From Euryodendron excelsum (lineage: Eukaryota; Streptophyta; Magnoliopsida; Ericales; Pentaphylacaceae), in the NCBI GenBank assembly GCA_033060915.1, contig CM065397.1, positions 31,718,001 to 31,782,000 of the forward strand: a stretch of DNA of 64,000 nt. Reading direction: 5' to 3'. Below are positions 58,901 to 64,000 of the stretch, one piece after another. A program made the position numbers and the translations under genes. The notes beneath the pieces are model-generated. The model made no database searches, was not told the origin of the DNA, and was given only the letters and a program-made list of their open reading frames with translations. Numbering within the stretch: the first letter of the stretch is position 1; each line of letters opens with the position of its first letter.

Positions 58901-60284
58901 AATTTGGATTTGGAAGGGATTGGATTTAGTCTCTAAAAGAAAAGATTTGATTTTGTTTCCAAAAACGGAGGACGGGATCTAGTTTCCTAAACGGGGAGAT
59001 TTGATTCGGTTTCCTAAAGGGAAGGTAGGATTTAGCAAGGATTTGGAAAAGGAGATTCTAGAAACCCTAGGTTTGGAAAATTATAGTTTTGACGTAGAAA
59101 AGAGGTTTTGGAAACATGTATAGTTTGGATGTGAAAACAAGAGATTTTGAAAACCTAGGTTTGGGGTAAAGTTTGAAAATCATGTTTTTGGAAAGAAAAT
59201 TAGGGTTTCCTAATTGTGGCCTCTAAGGCTTGGCTTGGGCTCTAAGGAAAGAGTTTTTAGAAAATGCGTTTTTAGAAACGAAGGTTTTCTAGAAAGGAAT
59301 CCTAGGAAGGAGTTTTTGGAAAGTGTGTTTGAAGAGGGAGTTTTTGGAAAAAGATTTTAAAGAAAAGGAGTTTTGGAAAGGGTGTTTTTAGAAACGTAGA
59401 TTTTAGAAGGAAAATCCTAAAGAGGAAATTTCTAGAAGGAAGATTTAGGAAAGAGAGTTTTTAGAAAGATTTTTATGGAGCGTTTTTAGAAAGTGGATTT
59501 TGGGGAGAGGATTTTGGAAAGGAGTTGAAAAAGAGAGTTTTGAAAAATAGATTTCAGAGGGAGTTCTTGAAAACAATTTTGGAGAGGAGAGTTTTAGGAA
59601 AGTGAATTGAAAAAGATTTTTAGGAAGAGATTTTTGAAAAGAGAGCTTTTTGGAAAACATGTTGGAAAAGAGATTTTTAAGAGGAGGGATTGGAAAAGAG
59701 AGTTTTAGGAAAGTGAAAAAAAAACGTCTTACTTTCCTAAAGCGATTCTATCCATAAGAGGGCTAGAACCACTTTAAGAAAGTGGTTTTGGAAAACAATA
59801 AGATTTGAAAATATAGACCAAAAAGGTCACTTTTAATGTAATACTTTCCTAAAGCAACATTAGCCATGGAAAGGCTAGAATCACCCTAGAATTGTGGTTT
59901 TGAAAACAAGTTTTTGAAAAAGAGATTTTGATGCAATTTTGAAAACAAGCTTGAAAATGATTTTGAAAAAGAGTTTGAAAACGAATATTGGAAGATGCAA
60001 GACTATGATATACACAATGCAATTTTGGGGTCGTGAACATACAAGGCTAAGGCTTCAGCACATAATCAAGGGGGCCGGACCCACGTGGTCTTTGGTTAAG
60101 CTAAAAGAAAGCCCCCGACATGGTGACTCTCTAATAGCCCAATCCTACACATAGACCGGGAGTCCCCTTGTTTCAAGCATGCAAAAAAAGGGGGGGGGGA
60201 AGAGATGGGGGATTAAAATAGAGAAAACCCAAGTGGGTTGGAGAGAGAAGAGAGAGGGGGAAGTACAGGAAATTAAAGAGAAAG

Positions 60285-60292
60285 CCTACCGT
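60285..60292 (-). promoter_or_regulatory. Splice-donor-like site in LTR copy E
   Basis: The minus strand reads ACGGTAGGCTTTC, matching copy C at the same place, about 320 bp after the TATA box. Confidence 0.4.
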
Positions 60293-60605
60293 ATGTCTTC
60301 TTTATTTTGCGCGCCGCGCTGTCTTCGGTCTTCGATTTTTGTCTTGATTTTCACCTTCAGTCTTCAAGAGTTGTCTTCAAGCTTTGGATGGCAGCTCTTC
60401 AAGTCTTCAAAGGATGGTTGAAGGCTAGTGTATGAGTGTATGGGGGAGTGTATGAGTGTATAGGAGGCTAGGGTTTGTGTAGAGTGGCTAGGCTTTGGGG
60501 AAACCTAGGGAGGCTAGGGTTTAGGAGATGCTCGAGCTCTGTATATCGAAATATAGAATTTTTAGGTTAAGTTTGCAGACCCTTTTCACATTGAACGAGG
60601 CTTTG

Positions 60606-60613
60606 TATTTATA
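60606..60613 (-). promoter_or_regulatory. TATA box, Ogre-family LTR copy E
   Basis: The minus strand reads CCTCTATAAATACAAAG, equivalent to 27692-27699 in copy C. Confidence 0.65.
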
Positions 60614-61631
60614 GAGGTTGGACAAACCTAGCGCCTGTTGCAGTGGCGCCAGGGCAAACTTTACATTGGCGCCACTAGGAGTGGCGCCAGGCCATTTTTT
60701 GGCTTGGCGCCACTACTAGTGGCGCCAGCCAATTAGGAAAGGTTTAAGGTCGGCAAGCAACGTATCTTTGACTAGATTTGGGCGCCTGTACTAGTGACTA
60801 CCATGTAATTTTTAGTCTGGCTTCACTAAGAGTGACTCCGGAAAGTCCGGGAATGATTTGGAGGAGTCGGGAATGACCCGGAAGGCTAGAAAGGAGCAGG
60901 AACACTTAAAATAGTGTCCTGGAGGTATTTGACTTGAAAAATGAAGATAAGATGTGTCGGAAAGGTCGACCGGGCCTTTAGGGGCAAAACGGTCAACCGG
61001 ACCGAAAAACTGCCGGGACAAACTCAAACTTTCCCGGAAGAAGACTTGAGATCTGGAAATATTATTCAGAATGTTTCCAGAGGTTGCTGGTTTGATTTCC
61101 AAAGCCAGCGTGGTCGGAAAAAGAGACCAGCCCACCAGGGGCAAAATGGTCATTTTGTACCGGGTTTGCCGGAACTGACTCGGAATGGTCCGAAAAGGTA
61201 AAGGAAGGTTGAGAACACTATAAAAAGTATTCTCGGGTCATTACCGGTTTGATACCCAGAGTCGGTGTGGTTGAAGAAGGAGACCGGCCCTCTAGGGGCA
61301 AAACAGTCATTTTATACCGGGTCGGCCGGAACTAACTCGGAATGATCCGGAAAGGTAAAGGAAGATTGAGAATACTATAAAAAGTAGTCTCAGGAGGTTA
61401 CCGGTTTGATACCCAGAGCCGGTGTGGTTCCCGGGGCATTTGGATGCTTAGGGGCAAAAATGGTCATCTTGACCGGAAAGTCTCGGAAAAGGTCCTAAGG
61501 GCAGTCTGGTCATTTTCACCGAAGTGAGCTAACAGACACGGGTGTTGACCTGGGTTTTGAGTGTTTCCGCCACTCTAACGGTGGTCGTCGTGACACAGAG
61601 ATTTGTTGCCAATTCCCTATATCGACCTATT

Positions 61632-61826
61632 TGTGAGTATTTCCGCTACTCTAACGGTTTTGTGAGTATTTTCGCTACTCTAACGGCTTTGTGAGTATTT
61701 TCGCTACTCTAACGGCTTTGTGAGTATTTCCGCTACTCTAACGGTTTTGTGAGTATTTTCGCTACTCTAACGGTTTTGTGAGTATTTCCGCTACTCTAAC
61801 GGCTTTGTGAGTAGTTTTGCTACTCG
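61632..61826 (-). repeat. 29-bp tandem array in LTR copy E
   Basis: Seven units starting TGTGAGTATTTCCGCTACTC begin at 61632, 61661, 61690, 61719, 61748, 61777 and 61806, spaced exactly 29 bp. Further units lie at about 62096-62170. Copies B and D have single related units (GTGTTTCNNNCACTCTGA). Confidence 0.9.
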
Positions 61827-61828
61827 AA

Positions 61829-62071
61829 CCGTCTCGAGGAATAAACTGTCTCGAGAGAGGGATTGGAAAGGGGTCTTACCGTCTCCGAAGAGACGTGCCT
61901 GGATTGAAACCGTCTCGAGGAATAAATTGTCTCGAGAGTGGGATTGGAAAGGGGTCTTACCGTCTCCGAGAAGACGTGCCTGGATTGGAACCGTCTCGAG
62001 GAATAAACTGTCTCGAGAGAGGGATTAGAAAGGGGTCTTATCGTCTCCGAAGAGACATGCCTGGGTTTTGA
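61829..62071 (-). repeat. 81-bp tandem array in LTR copy E (three units and a partial fourth)
   Basis: Units start CCGTCTCGAGGAATAAA at 61829, 61910 and 61991, with a partial unit at about 62178. Each contains two CTCGAG palindromes and a GTCTC-cgaa-GAGAC hairpin followed by ACGTGCC. As 81 is a multiple of three, open frames persist through it without being genes. Confidence 0.9.
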
Positions 62072-62414
62072 GTGTTTCTGTCACTCTAACAGTTTTGTGA
62101 GTATTTCCGCTACTCTAACGGTTGTGTGAGTATTTCCGCTACTCTAACGGTTTTGTGAATAGTTTCGCTACTCGGACCGTCTCGAGGAATAAACTGTCTC
62201 GAGAGAGGGATTAGAATTGGAAAGGAAAGGTCAATGCCTCCTAAGGGCATTTTGGTCATTTTGCCTCTATTTGGGCCTGACAGGCCCGCGAAGCGATGGA
62301 AAGACGGAATTTGAACCTAGAGAATTGGTTTCGATTGGAATATGCCCACTATGACTTGAAAACAAGTCTGGACGGAGTGTAGACTGCCGAGCGGTCAAAA
62401 ATGGGGTGCTTACA

Positions 62415-62597
62415 CAGAGGAACTCCCAAGTATCCTCTAGTCTTATCGAACAACTCCATGGAGATTAACTAGAGAAACTCCCTACTACTCAAACAAACGA
62501 AACCAGATGTGGTCACGAACAACCAAGATTGTTCAACAATGGAGAAAAAGTAGCTTTGGGAAGGTGGCAGAATCTATATTATATAACACAGAAGGGG
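62415..62597 (+). pseudogene. int: Tat-type integrase C-terminal remnant
   Basis: Directly after the TSD the frame reads EELPSIL, a stop, then SYRTTPWRLTRETPY, the conserved end of the Tat integrase core. Similarity fades after about 62490. The remaining 100 bases hold no clear domain and end in a purine-rich CAGAAGGGG. Confidence 0.75.
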
Positions 62598-64000
62598 TGT
62601 AACATTTGGATGACTAGACACATTGGTCTAGAACTACGCACAAAGTGCCTCTTTTGAGGCATTACGATGATAGGCATTTAATGAAGATGACTAATGGAAG
62701 GATGAAAAAGGGTTTTAAAAACTTGGTTTGAAATTTTGAAATGGCAATCCTGAAATAGATTTTAAAAGGGGATGACATGGACTTGATTGGAATTGAATTT
62801 GAAAAGGGTTTTTTGAAACTTGAGAGGAGAGTTTGGAATTTTGAGACAAAAAGTCTTTTGAAAATTAATATGGACCCCAGTTTGGTTGTTTTTAAATTTA
62901 CCAGTCCTCCTAAGTGTCAAATCATCAAAGAGTTAAAACTCTTTTAGAGGCATAGGTTTTTATAAAACCATTTTGAGATAGGCTAAAAAACATTGTTCTA
63001 GGATTTTGGAAAACATAGGATGTCAAAACCTTCTTGGAACCATGTAGGTTGCTTTTGATCCATCACTTTCCTCCAAGAATCTAGCTATTTAAAAGGGTTA
63101 GACTCTCTTTAGAGTATGATATTTGAAAACACTTGAAAAGAGTTTTAGAAAATCTAGGGTTTGAAACCCCATTTTGAACTATGAATGTTACTCTTGATTT
63201 ATTACTTTTCTTCCAAAAATCTAATAATAGAAGTGGAGTCTAGACTCTCTTGATGTATCACTTGAAAAGGGCTTTGAAAAATGTAGGGTTTGAAACCCCA
63301 TTTTGAACCATGAAGGTTACTCTTAATTTAACAATCTTTCTCCAAGAATCTAAACATGGAAGAGGTTCGACTTTCTTTGGAGTGTGATCTTTTGAAAAGC
63401 ACTTGAAGAAAACAAGAATTGAAAATAGAGTTTCTAGCCTTTTTCTAGAAATAATTTTGAAGACTTAGAGAAAGTTTTGGAGTATTAAGGTTTTGCTTCG
63501 CAAGGTCAACTTGAAGAATTCATATCTGTCCCATTTTGACTTAAAATTAGTGATTCTTTTATTTTCATTTTTAAAGGCTTGGGATTTTAGTCTTTATAAT
63601 AAAAATTTGAAAAACATCTTTGAAGTATAAAATATTTATGGACAATTTTAACCTTAGGGGTCAATATCAAAACTTTTTAAAATTTTTAATTGAGGACTCA
63701 CCTCTTAAAAAAGAAATATCAGGTAAAAGAGCAGGTTGTATTAGAGAATGCATATTACCATAATGTCACTCAAATTAGGCATTAAAAAGACTATTAAGTC
63801 CTTACATAACTTTTTCATTTGGGGTTTTGGTGATGACATTTTAGAAACATCGTCAAGCTATGCTTGAGGCTCTAAACCACACTAATGTTCTAAGGACAAG
63901 GATTTCCTTCAACCTAAGTTGAAGGAATACCTCCTACCACATGTACGTAGCAGCACATTAAGTTGTTATTTATTAAAATTATATTAATAATTTAATTAAA
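62598..64000 (+). repeat. Possible 3' LTR of the outer Tat element, incomplete
   Basis: A TGTAACATTTGG start follows a purine run (CAGAAGGGG), as an LTR follows a polypurine tract. The sequence is AT-rich and non-coding. It has at least two diverged units of about 130 bp (GGGTTTGAAACCCCATTTTGA at about 63158 and 63288). The end lies outside the window and no second copy is available for comparison, so this could be another repeat. Confidence 0.35.

Larger units (their letters stand above)
57044..62414 (-). mobile_element. Solo LTR of Ogre-like family (copy E, 5.4 kb)
   Basis: On the plus strand it starts TGTCGCGCCCAG and ends GGTGCTTACA, with an exact TSD CAGAG at 57039-57043 and 62415-62419, inside Tat integrase. 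It is the longest LTR copy, because of an expanded 16-bp-period array and two tandem arrays near its 5' end (61632-62071). It has no coding potential; the three-frame open stretches at 61807-62071 come from the 81-bp repeat. It is most like copy C. Confidence 0.92.
1..62597 (+). mobile_element. Outermost Tat-type Ty3/gypsy retrotransposon, fragmented by nested insertions
   Basis: Plus-strand pieces of one Tat-type element can be joined in the correct order: gag (1-1269), protease end and RT (40746-41649), RT palm and thumb (44452-44981), RNase H (47117-47251, 55580-55710), second archaeal-type RNase H (about 55838-55990), integrase (56480-57043) and integrase end (62415-62597). A dual RNase H is the known hallmark of the Tat lineage. 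Reading resumes after each insertion at the expected residue and each gap is bounded by a 5-bp duplication, except at the copia/SIRE junction. The 5' LTR and gag start lie outside the window. It carries many stops, so it is dead and must be the oldest layer. Confidence 0.85.

Noticed and set aside
60812..61153. 113-aa minus-strand frame in LTR copy E
   Set aside because: It is in the LTR upstream region, is broken in all other copies, and shows no domain.
61807..62071. Overlapping open frames with 27-residue repeats
   Set aside because: The 81-bp tandem repeat keeps frames open because its length is a multiple of three. They lie in a solo LTR and have no start context or family.

Overview
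This window is retrotransposon DNA from a large-genome flowering plant, most likely a eudicot. I find no host gene, tRNA, rRNA, CRISPR array or bacterial feature. Everything I can assign is an LTR retrotransposon or a solo LTR. The plant assignment rests on the lineages present: Tat and Ogre-like Ty3/gypsy, chromodomain Ty3/gypsy (Tekay/Del type), and Tork- and SIRE-like Ty1/copia. The species cannot be told from the sequence.

The layout is a deep nest that can be followed base by base through target-site duplications (TSDs). The outermost host is an old, plus-strand Tat-type Ty3/gypsy element whose pieces lie at 1-1269 (gag), 40746-41649 (protease end and reverse transcriptase), 44452-44981, 47117-47251 and 55580-57043 (RT end, RNase H, second RNase H, integrase) and 62415-62597 (integrase end). 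A possible 3' LTR of this element starts at 62598. Its gaps hold a Tork-like copia 5' half (1270-6008), a SIRE-like copia 5' end in minus orientation (6009-6934 plus 39729-40745), a 2.8-kb solo LTR (41650-44451), a 2.1-kb solo LTR (44982-47116), a complete but dead chromovirus (47252-55579, TSD GAACA) and a 5.4-kb solo LTR (57044-62414, TSD CAGAG).

The SIRE LTR is itself split by a 32.8-kb minus-strand Ogre-like element (6935-39723, TSD TATAT) with LTRs of about 4.1-4.2 kb. Inside it sit a probable solo LTR (about 11729-13643) and a second chromovirus (19379-35170, TSD GTAAT/GTAAC). That chromovirus is the best-preserved coding unit here, with gag, protease, RT, RNase H, integrase and chromodomain on the minus strand. 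Its gag is cut by a 4.8-kb Ogre-family solo LTR (26164-30923, TSD ACTGT). A 3.4-kb solo LTR of the same family (2347-5738, TSD ACAGC) cuts the Tork-like gag.

All coding regions carry stops, frameshifts or lost catalytic residues, so no element here looks autonomous. The signals that go beyond routine annotation lie in the giant Ogre-family LTRs. They share a TATA box followed a few hundred bases later by a conserved splice-donor-like site, a long array with a 16-bp period, and an upstream array of short hairpins with one apparent compensatory change. Tandem repeats also occur in the Ogre 3' region, and one deletion has fused the gag genes of two different copia lineages head to head.
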